64,000 nucleotides of DNA from contig KV748244.1 in NCBI GenBank assembly GCA_001692895.1, positions 434,001 to 498,000 on the forward strand, read 5' to 3'. Source of the stretch: Cenococcum geophilum 1.58 (lineage: Eukaryota; Ascomycota; Dothideomycetes; Gloniales; Gloniaceae). The notes under the pieces are model-generated. The model had not been told where the DNA came from. It ran no database searches and saw only the letters and a program-made list of their open reading frames with translations. A program made the position numbers and the translations under genes. This document shows positions 9,811 to 20,167 of this stretch, piece after piece (positions within the stretch are counted from its first letter, which is position 1; each line of letters begins with the position of its first letter).

Positions 9811-12728
9811 CTAGCATAATTCTAGTAGGTAATAATTACTTCTACTTCCTAGCTACCTTCCTTAAGCTCTTTTATTACCAGGGGTTAAAACCTAAGGCGT
9901 GACCTATAAGGCTCTAGTAGGGAGATATAGAAAACTAGGTAGAGCCGTACTATAGTAGGTAGAAGCTCTAGCTTATATACTTACTACCCTACGCGCTCTA
10001 GAATCTAAAACGGTCCTATAAACTTATAGTTAAGCTTTTTATAAGGACGTTTTGTATAGATATTCTTAGAGGAGAGTAGGACTTGTTTACCGACAGCGAA
10101 ATACTTAGCTAAATGGTGACGATTGTAGTATTTTGCCTAAAGCTTTTAGGTATACATTATTGACGCCGCCGCTGCCTTATATATAAGGCGTAGGCGTTAT
10201 AGATATATCTCTATAAGTTAGATATTTGTTAACTTAAACCCCTCCCTACCTTACTAGGCGTCTTAGATACTATCTAGGACTCTATCTAGAACATTTAATA
10301 GCTAGCTATAGGTAAGCTTAATAGGGGAACGCTTTATTATAGTATAGACCTTAAAGTTATAGGCGAAGGCTACTTCTTTAAGTAGGGAGGCCTAATTAGA
10401 CTATTCTTAGTTTGTAAATATATATAGGTATACCTTAAGCTCCTAGTTCTAACGCTCCGTCTAATTATCTATCTATAGGTAGAATGCGGTACTAAGTTTA
10501 CGTTAAACGTAGAGATAGTAGTATATAGTGCTCTAGTACTCGCTTGTAAATATACTACCTTTATTAGAGATAATATTATCTAGAGGTCCATTTATATAAA
10601 AACTCTAAATAAGAGTTCTACGAGTTATATAGCATTAATTATCTTATATACTAGATAGTAACGCACTAGCTTTATAAAATAGTCTATAAGGACAAGGACG
10701 GAGCTATACTCTACGCTATTAGGAGTCTTAGACTCTAGGAGATCCGTAATAAAGTTAAGTAAATAATACCGCTAGGCTTGGGTGGGGGCTTAGAGAGGCT
10801 ATAGCTTACTATAGGGTTTATAGCGGCGCGATTTAGAGTATTAGTAGGTATTATAATTATCTAGGTATTTACAGAGGTCCTAGGTAAGGCCGTTCTAAGC
10901 GTACTTTTACATAATTACCTTAAAAGTATAGTTAAAACTATAGTGGCCGCCTATAGGATTATTATAATTCTACTTAAGGATCTCCTATTATAATAGTGTA
11001 TAATTTAGCACCTAGACCTTATTATTTTGCCTTAGGAGTCCTTAATTATTAAGGGTGTAGTCCTTATTACCTGTTACGGCAGAACTAGCAGAACTGGTAG
11101 AACTAGTAGAACTTAGCAGAACTAGCAGAACTGGTAGAACTTGGCAGAACTGGTAGAACTGGCAGAACTTGGCAGAACTTGGCGGAACTTCGCACTGGCA
11201 AGTTGCTACAGATTGCCGTATATTACGATTACGTGACGCGAAGATCTTATAAAACACTGAACGGCGCTGCTCTTCTTCTCTTTTCCTTTCCCTAGCTTTA
11301 GATTCTCGTTTATAGACAATCCAATCGTACAGGCTTGCGCGACCCTTTTGCCGTACTTATGTCTCGATTGACTAAGTCGCTAACATTACTAGTAGGAACT
11401 TATTTTTAGGTTAACTAATTATATATAGAGCGTATAAAGGCGTCCCTTTTTTATACTCTACGAATAAAATTAACTAGTGACTTAGGGGGTTGTTCTATAA
11501 ACGCCGTTTTAGCTAAAGTAGATATTACTACTTCTTGCCGTAGCATAAGACTCTGCGTAAAGTTAGTGCTAGTAAAGTAACGTATAATACGTAGGTAACT
11601 CACTAGGTTATTATAGGGGACCGTAGCCTAGGCTAAGGGGTTTTTCTTAGGGTTAGGCGCTATTAGGTTAGTTAGAGTAGTCTTAAAGAAAATAGTAGGA
11701 CGCTCTAGTCCGCCGGCGCCAAGTTCGTAAAGGTCGCTTATATACTACACGTATACTACTTACTGGTTTAGTATAATAGCACTAGGGCTGCCTATAAGGC
11801 CTATAACCTGCAACTTTTGCTATAATATAGGTAGTATAGCATTAAGAATTGTTTTTTACTACTATCTTTAAAGCCTTTAGTATAATCTAGGCGCTAGGAT
11901 AGTATATTAGCGGGATTTGCTTTACCTAGCTTATATTTAATCTTAAAATTAAACTTAGCTAGTTCCTTAACGTACTAGGCCTAGTAAGTAGATAAGCTCT
12001 TAGTGGTTATAAAGTACCTAAGATTATTGTAATTGTAGAGTACGCACGTTATATACGCGGCGTGTTTAAGGTAATAGCGCCACGTCTTAAAGTATTACAC
12101 TATAGCGAGTAGTTCTTTATTGTGCGTATTATACCGTACTTTTAGGCTAGTAAGCTTCTAACTATAATAGGCGATTAGGTACTAGTAGAGTTAATCTCTT
12201 TACCCTAAAGGCTATAGAAGTATACCGCTATAGGTATAGTTAGAAGCGTTAGTAATTACTATTAGGGGTAGATTAGGGTTAAAGTGGCGAAGCAAAGGAG
12301 CCTATATAAATGCAGCGCGTAGCTTATAAAACGCCTATTACGCGTCGTTGGGCTAGGACTAGGGTTAATACTATTTAGTAGGCCCTTTTAACTTATGTTT
12401 CTTCTTCTTCTCCCTATCTAATATTAGGTTGCAATATACCTATATAAGATGTGTATATAGGGAGTATATAGTATCTAAGTAGTTCTAAATAAATCGCCTA
12501 TAGAAGTTAGCAAAGCTAAGAAAGACCTAAATATCTCTATAGAACTTAGGCTTAGGCCATTTTTTAATAGCTTTTACGCGGTTAGGGTCTATTATAATAC
12601 CCCTAGGGGTAATAATAAAGCCTAGGAACTTAACGTTCTTAGTATAAAAAATATATTTTAATAGTTTGGCGTATAGGCCCTAAGCGCAGAGCTGTTATAG
12701 TACCTACTTAATATACTTGACGTGCTTA
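9811..12728 (-). pseudogene. Older gypsy pol, minus strand: RT end, RNase H, integrase, chromodomain start
   Basis: Read leftward from 12728, the translation gives the end of the reverse transcriptase and the connection to RNase H. It includes FLGFIITPRG, then IIDPNRVKAIKKWPKPK and FANFYRRFI (about 12690-12480). RNase H and integrase follow across about 12400-10200. At 10150-9811 comes a basic tail with KYFAVGKQVLLSSKNI, FHISLLEPY-like text and the first half of a chromodomain. The chromodomain resumes at 1832. Stops fall at Gln/Trp codons. The element is a second, older chromovirus family. It is split by the 8-kb element, by the solo LTR at 11072-11385 and by the 2.9-kb element. Confidence 0.85.
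11072..11385. mobile_element. Solo LTR inside the older gypsy
   Basis: This 314-bp unit begins TGTTACGGC and ends GCTAACA. It is flanked by TTACC (11067-11071) and TTACT (11386-11390), a 5-bp target duplication with one C/T difference. Its base composition is richer in G and C than the surroundings. Positions 11080-11190 contain a run of GCAGAACTG/GTAGAACTT 9-10-bp repeats. No internal retroelement sequence accompanies it, so I read it as a solo LTR left by recombination. Short open frames in it are by-products of the repeat. Confidence 0.7.
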
Positions 12729-12829
12729 CGTCAGGAAAAAATTTACCAGCATTTTTACAGTATTTGGCAGCATTTGGCGGCCAAATGCGCATTCTGCGCA
12801 CTATAACGTATAGCGTATAGTATTAACTA

Positions 12830-13017
12830 AGGTGCGGTATACTGCTACATTTAACAATACAGTGCGGCATACTGCTGCATTTAACAATGCAGTGCGGCAT
12901 ATTGCTGTATACTGCTATATTTAACAATGCAGTGCGGTATACTGCTGTATTTAATAATACACTACGGTATACTGCTGTGTTTAACAATACACTGCGGTAT
13001 ACTGCTATATTTAACAG
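12830..13017. repeat. 30-bp tandem repeat
   Basis: About six copies of a unit like GCGGTATACTGCTGTATTTA followed by ACAATACAGT. One copy has an internal TATACTGC duplication. Differences are mostly C/T. Confidence 0.8.
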
Positions 13018-13670
13018 TATCCCTTACATGGATAGATACGCTCTATAAAATGTAGTCCGTGCGCACCAATCAATAAGGTGCATATACGGGCGGTAAGTCA
13101 TTCTGCCGTATCACCAAAGTTCTTAAATAAAGCCATCATTGAAGTTTGGGCGCCAATAATCCTTAATGCTGCTTTCTATATGCAAGCCTATATAAATTAG
13201 CATCGCCAAATATGCATATAGCTCCTGCCTTAATGTAGGCCTTTATCCGCATAAAAATTCCTTATCCTCTGGAGCTAGGTGTAGTTCTGCATTTTTGTTT
13301 ATATACTCTATAAGCTAGTTAAGCAATTCGTCCGTCCAAAATAGCCTAAAAAGCTGCGTAGGATCCTTATTGTCGATATTTTCTAGAAGCTTTAGCTAGC
13401 CATATTCGTTTTCATTAAATATTGGGAGAGGTTTAAAAGGAGGCAGTGGTTTAGGCTCTGGTGGAGGCTTTTTTATAATCCAATTTTTAGAAATAGGATA
13501 TTAGATAGGCTGCATAAGGTCTATATCATTGGATGTATAGTTACGCACCATCTTAGTGGCGTATTTGATTGATAAAGTTATCTATTTACATCTTAACGCG
13601 AAAGAATTAATGTTCTTGATCGCGTGCACGGGCCACATTTTATAGCACCCCATCCATGCAAGGGATAGTG
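13015..13670 (-). mobile_element. PiggyBac-type fragment with terminal inverted repeats
   Basis: The ends are inverted copies of each other: CA(G/C)TATCCCTT(A/G)CATGGAT, continuing into CTATAAAATGT then CCGTGC. The left end starts at 13015 directly after TTAA. A matching TTAA on the right is not clear, the sequence there being CAGCTAAC. The 656-bp unit is far too short for a full PiggyBac element and is probably an internally deleted copy. It lies between two tandem-repeat blocks of the larger 2.9-kb element. Confidence 0.55.
13050..13551 (-). pseudogene. N-terminal fragment of a PiggyBac-like transposase (DDE_Tnp_1_7)
   Basis: The minus-strand frame starts MVRNYTSNDIDLMQ at 13551 and runs with only a few stops, all at Gln/Trp codons. 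It carries a Pro-rich linker (KKPPPEPKPLPPFKPLP), then LFRLFWTDELLN, ELHLAPED, and LAMLIYIGLHIESSIKDYW. This is the pattern of the N-terminal part of DDE_Tnp_1_7 transposases: a TDELL helix, then a (G/M)I.-GLH-DYW stretch. The catalytic DDD part is missing because the reading runs into the right terminal repeat. It is much less RIP-altered than the surrounding gypsy. Confidence 0.6.
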
Positions 13671-13694
13671 CAGCTAACTACGCATTTTGCACTT

Positions 13695-13830
13695 AATGCG
13701 CAATTAATATATAATGCCCTCCTCGCGTATTCTGTATATAATGCCCTTCTTACACATTCTGTACATAATGCCCTTCTCACACATTCTATATATAATGCCC
13801 TCCTCGCGCATTTTATATATCTTACTTACT
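13695..13830. repeat. 27-bp tandem repeat
   Basis: About five copies of TATAATGCCCT(C/T)CTCGCGCATTCTATA-like units. The period is a multiple of three, so a 61-residue frame with a 9-residue repeat stays open on the plus strand. I do not regard it as a gene. Confidence 0.8.
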
Positions 13831-13917
13831 TTAAGCAATAAATATTGCTCTTTTTACGCAGTTAGTGCAAAATAAATTGTATTGTTTTAGATAATTTAAT
13901 ATAATATAGCGACGGTT

Positions 13918-14085
13918 CTCTTCTACCTACCTACCTGCCTACCTACTAACCTACCTGCCTGCCTGCCTGCCTGCCTACCTACCTGCCTACCTACCTATCT
14001 ATCTGTCTATCTATCTGTCTGTCTATACCTACCCATCTATACCTACCTATCTGTGCCTACCTGTCTGTGCCTACCTATCTATATC
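13918..14085. repeat. CTAC/CTGC tetranucleotide microsatellite
   Basis: A long run of (CTAC)n, (CTGC)n and (CTAT/CTGT)n, decaying at its right end into CTGTGCCTAC units. Confidence 0.9.
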
Positions 14086-14139
14086 ACCTTAATTCGATCG
14101 ATTAAATCGTTTATTGTGTTCGCTAGCTGGTTATTTAAA

Positions 14140-14590
14140 CGGTTGTCGTGTGGCTCTGGCGACGGTCGTGTGGCAATAACGACGGTTGTCTAGCTCTGGC
14201 GACGGTTATCTGGCTTCGGCGATGGTTGTCTAGCTCTAACGACGGTCGTCTGGCTCTGACGGTCGTCTAGCTCTAGTGACGGTTATCTGGCTCCGGCGAC
14301 GGTCGTCTAGCTCTGACGACGGTTGTTTGGCTCTAACGGTTGTCTAGCTCTGGCGACGGTTATCTGGCTCTAGCGACGGTCGTCTAGCTCTAACGACGGT
14401 CGTCTGGCTCTGATGATGATCGTTTAGCCTCTGGCGACGGTTATCTAGCTCCGGCGACGGTCGTCTAGCTCTGACGACGGTTATCCAGCTCTGACGACGG
14501 TCGTCTAACTCTGACGACGGTCGTCTGGCTCTAACGACGGTCGTCTGGCTCTGACGGTCGTCTAGCTCCGGCGACGGTCGTCTGCTGGCT
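14140..14590. repeat. 20-bp minisatellite
   Basis: About twenty copies of CGACGGTCGTCTGGCTCTGA, with variants in which CGAC is lost or C/T differ. The block remains GC-rich, unlike the RIP-altered gypsy around the element. Confidence 0.88.
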
Positions 14591-14719
14591 GTCGTTCTGG
14601 TGTCTTCCTAGGTAGGGAGGATGTAAGGAAGGGGTAAAAAATAAGGTGGCTACCTAGGTGTATATAGGGGGTATACTTAGCAGAGGTATGTGTAGAGGCT
14701 ATTGGGAATATAGCGGGGA

Positions 14720-15400
14720 CCCGATGCGGAGCTTTGTGTAGAGCCTCCGTACGCAGAGCTTCGTGTAAAGCCTCCGTACGCAGAGCTTCGCGCAGAGCCT
14801 TGTGCAGAGCCTCTGTACGCAGAGCTTTATGTAGAGCCTTGTGTAGAGCCTCGTGTAGAGCTTTGTATAAGAGCTTCCGTGCAGAGCTTCGTGCAGAGCT
14901 TCGTGTAGAGCTTCGTGCAGAGCTTTGTGTAGAACTTCGTGCAGAGCCTCGTGTAGAACTTCGTGCAGAGCCTCGTGTAGAACTTCGTGCAGAGCCTCGT
15001 GTAGAACTTCGTGCAGAGCCTTGTGTAGAACTTCGTGCAGAGCCTTGTGTAGAACTTCGTGCAGAGCCTTGTGTAGAGCTTCGTGCAGAGCCTCGTGTAG
15101 AGCTTCGTGCAGAGCCTCGTGTAGAGCTTCGTGCAGAGCCTCGTGTAGAGCTTCGTGCAGAGCCTCGTGTAGAGCTTCGTGTAGAGCCTCGTGTAGAGCT
15201 TTGTGCAGAGCTTCGTGCAGAACTTCGTGTAGAGCTTCGTGTAGAACTTCGTGTAGAGCTTCGTGTAGAACTTTGTGCAGAGCTTTGTGTAGAGCTTCGC
15301 GCAGAGCTTCGTGTAGAACTTCGTGTAGAGCTTTGTGTAGAGCTTCGCGCAGAGCTTCGTGCGGAACTTTATGCAGAACCTCGAACTTTATGTAGAACTT
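14720..15400. repeat. 12/24-bp minisatellite
   Basis: Roughly fifty copies of a 12-bp unit GTGCAGAGCTTC, often paired into a 24-bp unit as GTGCAGAGCCTC plus GTGTAGAACTTC. Because 12 is divisible by three, several plus-strand frames stay open (for example 14734-15417 and 14925-15395) with Arg/Glu/Leu- or Cys/Arg-rich repeats. These are by-products of the repeat. Confidence 0.9.
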
Positions 15401-15401
15401 T

Positions 15402-15627
15402 AGAAAAAAATTACTAGCATCTAATTTTACTTTTCTGCCATTTTAGCATTTTCTAGCATTTAGCAGCTAAATGCTAATACTTAATTATAAATGCGGCATT
15501 TGGCGCTAAATGCTAGTACTTAGTAATAAATGCCGCATTTAGCTGCTAAATGCTAGAAAATGCTAGAAATGCTAGAAAATGCTAAAATGGCAGAAAAGTA
15601 AAATTAGATGCTAGTAAATTTTTTCCT
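15402..15627. repeat. Long inverted repeat (hairpin) at the right end of the 2.9-kb element
   Basis: The left arm (about 15402-15485) reads TTACTAGCATCTAATTTTAC then CTGCCATTTTAGCATTTTC. The right arm (about 15535-15627) is its reverse complement. The loop is made of GCATTT/AAATGC units that are themselves palindromic. The right arm runs into the terminal repeat, so the left arm looks like an internal copy of the element end. Confidence 0.8.
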
Positions 15628-15631
15628 GACG

Positions 15632-16200
15632 TATCCTCGTTATTTAAGTAAATAAGAATATTATCTAGGTAAACTATATAGATAGTATTTACTAGGGTTC
15701 CTAGAGCTTTATAAATATAGCTTTAGAAAGTTATAGGGGCGTTAGTAAGACTAAAGGGCATTACTAAGTACTTAAAGTGACCGTAGCGTGTCTTAAATGC
15801 GGTCTTCCATTCGTCTCCCTTTTTAATGCGAATTTTATAGTACGTATTACGAAGATTTAGCTTTATAAATATCTTTATATAGCTAAGCCTATTAAAGAGC
15901 TCGCTGACCAGCGGTAGGGGGTACCGATTTTTAATCGTAATCTTATTTAGGCGTCTATAGTTAACGTATTATACTGTCTACTTTTAGCATAAAGAGGATG
16001 GGCGCTTTAGTAGGCGACTTACTAGGCCTAATTTAGCCCTTTTTAAAAGCACTGTCTAGGTACTTTTATAAGATCTATAACTCTTTCTATAAGAGGTTAT
16101 AGAGGGGCATTTATAGTGGCGTCTTGCCTTCTTCTAAGTTAATTATATAGTCGTACTTAGAGTTCTGCGGTAGTATACTTACTAGCTTATTAGAGAAGAT
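15632..16200 (-). pseudogene. Reverse transcriptase N-terminal half of the older gypsy
   Basis: Read leftward from about 16150, the frame gives NLLQKELQILQKYLDSAFKKG, then RPSKSPTKAPILFMLK. After one frame change it gives [57 protein letters not shown] and VYLDNILIYLNNED. That ends exactly at the TA target of the 2.9-kb element and resumes at 12728 with KHVKYIKQVL. The catalytic YLDD box reads YLDN. This is a textbook Ty3/gypsy RT, inactivated. Confidence 0.88.
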
Positions 16201-17905
16201 ATTAATTTCCTCCTTATATATATCTAGTAGGCCGGGGGCTATAGAGGTTAAAGTAACTATTATATAGTAGTATGCTTTTAGGAGCTAGTAAAGAGAAGGG
16301 TATAGCTAATATACGTTTTGTAGGTATACTTACACTAAGAGTATATATAGCTCTATTGTAGTATACTTAATAGTTTTAGGGTTTTAATTACCTCCCCTTT
16401 ATATATAAGTGATCTATACTAGTACCGGAGGGTCTCTACGGGTACTCGCTACTAGTAACGGCAGGTCCTCTACTATATTAATAACCGGTATCTTTATATC
16501 CAGAGGGTTTATATAGGTACTTACTACCAGTAATAACAGGTCCTCTATTATATTTATAACCGGCGTAGAAAAGGAGTTTTCTAGCTATAGCGAATAGACT
16601 ATTTCGCTAGCCTTAATGTCTACTAGGAGAGCGTTAAGGGTGACTATCTAAAGGCGTCTAGGGTTTAAAGTACCTTAGATAAACTGTCTAGAATAGAAGC
16701 TAATTAATAGATCTGCTTCTGCGAGCTAATCCTATTTAAGAACTATATTATAACTATTAAATAAGCCGCCCTAAAAGGTCTGCGGGCTGATAGTACGAGA
16801 GGTACCCTAGGAGTCGCTAGTGGTAACTATTAGATTATAAGCATCCCAGATTGTTATTTAGTTGCTATTAAGGAAACGTATAATAGGTTTATGTAAATAT
16901 AGCGCGTAGTATATAGGTTGGTTAAACCTATAGACGATATCTTAATTAATAAGGTTAATTTGGCACCTATTATTATATAAAGTATATAGGTGGACTTCGC
17001 CTTAGGGTATATCTATCGCAACATATACCACAATGCGTTTCTTCTCTCCCTCTATATTAGGCCCTAGTTGTAGTTAAAAGAGATATACTACTAGGGCTTT
17101 AGGTTTTCTAAAGGCTAAGCTAACTTCTCTTTAACCTGCTTCTAGTGTTCCTTATAGTGGCCGCCTACGGTCCTTTAACTTACCTGCGTAGCACTGGTGT
17201 CTGGGGGGTCCCCTAAGCTATCTAGCTTTTAGGTAGTCTCCCTAGGAGTTTACTTAGAAAAGCGTTGCCCTTTTTAGGTTCTATTCCCTAAGCCTAAGTT
17301 TACAGAGCCTATACTGCGACCGCGCTTCGTACGTAATGATTTACCGCTGCTACTTACGCGATCTTCCGCGAGCTTTATAGTATCGAGCAATTGCTCTATA
17401 TAGTGGATTTCGTTAAAGAGGTCTTTAGCAGTTCTTACCTATTAGGTAAAGTTCTAGCAGAAGAGCTCTACTTATAGGTAAGCTGGGAGATATAAGAACT
17501 AAAAGGCTACCTGTTATTTAGGATTAATAAAAGGGGTATATAAGAAGAGGTCCTCTAAGCTATATATACGGGCTAGGAAGACATTAAACCTCTAGTTCTC
17601 CTTTATAATAGCCGTATAGTATATTATAGCGTTATTAAAGCGTCTTACTATAGGGTTCCTAATCTAGTCTTAGACTATAGTCTTAAATTTATTATATAGT
17701 AAAGGACTCTTATCCTTAGTGCCTAACCGGCGATAAACTAATTAGGCAATTGTCTTCTTTTTTATAAGACCTTTAATGGCCTAGCGCGTGCGTTGCTTAT
17801 AGTTATAGTTAGCGTTATTAACCTTAAATTGGTTCTTAACTGCGGCAATCTACCGGTTAAAATACTGTTAAGTAGTACCGCTAATATTAGGTAGTAACTT
17901 CTTAA
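16200..17905 (-). pseudogene. Upstream part of the older gypsy (protease/gag region), poorly preserved
   Basis: The minus-strand translation continues upstream of the RT with coding-like text (NLEEGKTPL, then YIVTLTSIAPGLLDIYKEEI in the linker). I could not identify a clear protease DSG or gag zinc knuckle by eye. Position in the element predicts protease at about 16300-16900 and gag at about 16900-17900. Stops again fall at Gln/Trp codons. The boundaries are inferred from context only. Confidence 0.5.
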
Positions 17906-18285
17906 CTAGGGCTAAAAGAGCGCAATATTATATATATTGTAGTAATATGCCAGCTTATAGCTATAAAATAGATATTATTACTATTATTGCATTTATCGCA
18001 GATATTATATATCTTGCTATTATTAAAATCTATATTTATAATTATGCGTTTCTTTTACGGCTCTAACTCTTTACATATTTACTAGCAGCTTATTTACCTT
18101 TTAAAAGAAAATCCTTATTATATAATGTATTAAACCAATTAAAATTAACCTAAGAATTAATAATAAAGCTCTAGGGCTCTAACCTAAGCTTTAATAGCAC
18201 TATATATACGCTACGGAGCACTAATAAAAGGTTATAAATATAACGTCTATTAATACTTCGTTGGCACTTTACAAGAGATTGCTGG
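17906..18285 (-). mobile_element. Fragment of a second Plavaka-family element, inverted
   Basis: This stretch is the reverse complement of the 3' end of the transposase region of the large element at about 62720-63095. Shared strings include CAATCTCTTG, AACGAAGTATTA, ATTTATAACCTTTTATT, TAGTGCTATTAAAGCTTAGG and AGAGCGCAATATTA. Similarity stops abruptly at both ends. The fragment shows that at least one further copy of this family was once present. It contains no terminal inverted repeat. Confidence 0.75.
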
Positions 18286-18700
18286 TTAAAGTTCCTTAAT
18301 ATCTTCGCGCCACGTATATATACTACCTATCTCTCTATACGCAAAATTAAGACGCTCTTTCCCCTTTAAATTTTTTCCTTACTAAGGTTTTTTATGGGGT
18401 TTTATTAAGGCTTAAGTATATAAAGGATCGGGGACAACCCTTTTTAAAGGGGGGAGCATTATTAGGTAAAACCTAAGTAGATAGTTATATAGCCGCAAGG
18501 TATAGGCGACCCTGGGGTAACCTAGGGGTAACTTACCCGTAAGGTACGTGCGCTATATATACCTAGGGAAAACCCTTCCTACCTTGCATATAGACTTCTC
18601 CTTTTCCCTTAAGGATTCGTCTCTGTCTATATAATATACCTATTATTCTATTATTAGACTCCCTATCTATATCCTTACCTTATAATATAATCACCCTAAG
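18286..18700. other. Gene-less stretch, probable LTR of the older element
   Basis: I find no coding frame here. A purine-rich tract AAAGGGGGGAG at about 18456 is followed by CATTATTAGGTAA. Near 18680 the sequence TTACCTTATAATA is a rough inverted match to TATTAGGTAA. A TATA-like run CGCTATATATACCTAGG lies near 18550. Together these suggest a degraded LTR of about 230 bp (about 18465-18690), but I found no matching partner, so this is tentative. Confidence 0.35.
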
Positions 18701-19079
18701 CTAGTAGTAATTTAAGAGGATAAAGAACTAGAAAGAGTCTATAAGACACTAAAGAGCTTTTAGGTATAAAGAATTTTAAAAGTATAGCTAAAAGATCTAT
18801 AAATAAATATATACGAGAATTAAAAAGCGAAGTATATCCTAAAAAGCATAGTAAAGCATTTTGTGGAAGATTTCTATAAGGAAATAACTTAAGGACACAA
18901 TGGAGTAATAGGCTTAGTATTAAGACTTTAGGAAGAATACACTATTGATGGAATCTAAGGCATAGCCAGAAAAGTAATAAAAGAGTGTCTAGATTACTAA
19001 AGGAATAAACTAATAAGGTATAAGCTATATAGAGGGCTATAACCTATTAAAATACTAAAGAGATTATAGGAGGTTATAT

Positions 19080-20167
19080 AAAAATGTCTATTCAAAGCGA
19101 AGTCACGCCTTCCCTCCGAACAGCAACAGCAACATCAATATCTATCACAATTAGCCTTTTGGCTTTTCGCTTTAAAATAAGGCTTATTTAATAGAGATTT
19201 TGTTATTTATTCGTCTTATAGCCTTAATAATGCTATGCCGTACGGCGTTGTGTTATCGTCGCGATAAAACGTCTTACCCCTTAGAGGATCGCAAAGTTTC
19301 GCGTTGCGTTTTTCCATAACAGCTGTTAATAAGTAGTCTTTCCTAACAATTTTTCCCACAGGGTTTTTTTAATAGGTTTTAAATTAACGCTTTCCAGCTT
19401 CCTCCTTACTACGTCGTTGTCGTCGTTAATAGCCTTTAATATTACCTAACTAAACGGTTTTTAATGATACTCTATGGGCGTAAAGAGACGACATATATTT
19501 TTACTCCTATATTAGTTATTAGGCGTAGGCCTTATACCGCTAGGTTTGTTATTAATAGCCTTTAATATTACCTAGGTTCTGGGTTACCTAAACGGTCTTT
19601 TAATAATACCCTACAGGCGTAAAAAAGACAAGATATATTCCTACTTCTATATTAGTTATAGGGTAGGCCTTATACCGCTAGCTTCTAACGGTACGCGTTA
19701 TTTAGGGCAATAAGTATATAATTATCTACTACTGCTTAAGATAGTAGGGAACCTACTATGCAATATAGCAGGCTAAGATAATTACCCTCTCCTTAGGCCT
19801 ACACCCCCTAATATAATACACTATTTAGAATATATCTCTATCTCTGCGAGCAAGTAAATAGATAAAAATGTCTATTTAAAGCAAAGTTATGCCTTCCCTT
19901 CGAATAGCAACATTAATATCTATCACAATTAGCCTTTCGGCTTTTCGCTTTCCTACCCTTCACCCTATAAATAGATTTTGCAGCCTCTTAGGCTTGCGGT
20001 AGGCCCGAGGGGGGCAATGAGTATGTAATCATCTACTACTGCTTAAGATAGTAGGGAACCTACTATGCAATACAGCAGGCTGAGATGATTACCCTCTCCT
20101 CGGGCCTACCCCCCCAATACAATACACTATTTAGAATATATCTCTACCTCTGCGAGCAAGTGAATAG
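19080..20167. mobile_element. 1.1-kb composite insertion with two direct repeat pairs
   Basis: The segment is absent from the equivalent place in the complete copy (between GGTTATAT and TATGGG near 7585). Its plan is A-X-B-A'-B'. A (about 19088-19170) and A' (about 19868-19950) start TGTCTATT(C/T)AAAGC. B (about 19700-19867) and B' (about 20010-20167) end GCAAGT(A/G)AATAGAT. TCTATTC at the start and GAATAGA at the end form a short terminal inverted repeat. X contains a diverged direct repeat of about 125 bp (19424-19548 and 19549-19685). The A and B parts are much less RIP-altered than the host copy. No protein is recognisable. The target duplication is not clear; about 2 bp is possible. Confidence 0.7.
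20006..20112. repeat. Hairpin-forming inverted repeat in the 1.1-kb insertion
   Basis: GGTAGGCCCGAGGG and GTAATCATCT on the left pair with AGATGATTACCCTC and CTCGGGCCTACC on the right. The loop contains ACTGCTTAAGATAGTAGGGA. A diverged copy without the full pairing lies at about 19695-19800. Confidence 0.7.

Larger units (their letters stand above)
12729..15631. mobile_element. 2.9-kb non-autonomous TIR element packed with satellites (Plavaka-like ends)
   Basis: The insertion is bounded by CGTCAGGAAAAAATTTAC at 12729 and its reverse complement GTAAATTTTTTCCTGACG ending at 15631. It is flanked by TA (12727-12728 and 15632-15633). Removing it restores the older gypsy RT frame exactly: the codons GAG GAT AAG CAC rejoin through the shared TA. 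It encodes no transposase that fits its ends. It instead holds a PiggyBac-type fragment and five separate tandem-repeat blocks. Its first 11 bases are the same as those of the 19.2-kb Plavaka element at 43997-63238, with the same TA target. It may therefore have been moved by that family's transposase; this is inference. Confidence 0.85.

Noticed and set aside
13015-13670. TTAA target duplication for the PiggyBac-like fragment
   Set aside because: TTAA is present on the left only. The right side reads CAGCTAAC, so the duplication is not supported.
14140-14590. Regular repeats resembling a CRISPR array
   Set aside because: Units are directly adjacent with no unique spacers, and the organism is eukaryotic.
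14734-15417. A 227-residue open frame with Arg/Glu/Leu repeats and an overlapping 156-residue Cys/Arg/Ser frame
   Set aside because: Both are forced by a 12-bp repeat whose length is divisible by three. They overlap in different frames and have no non-repeat domain.
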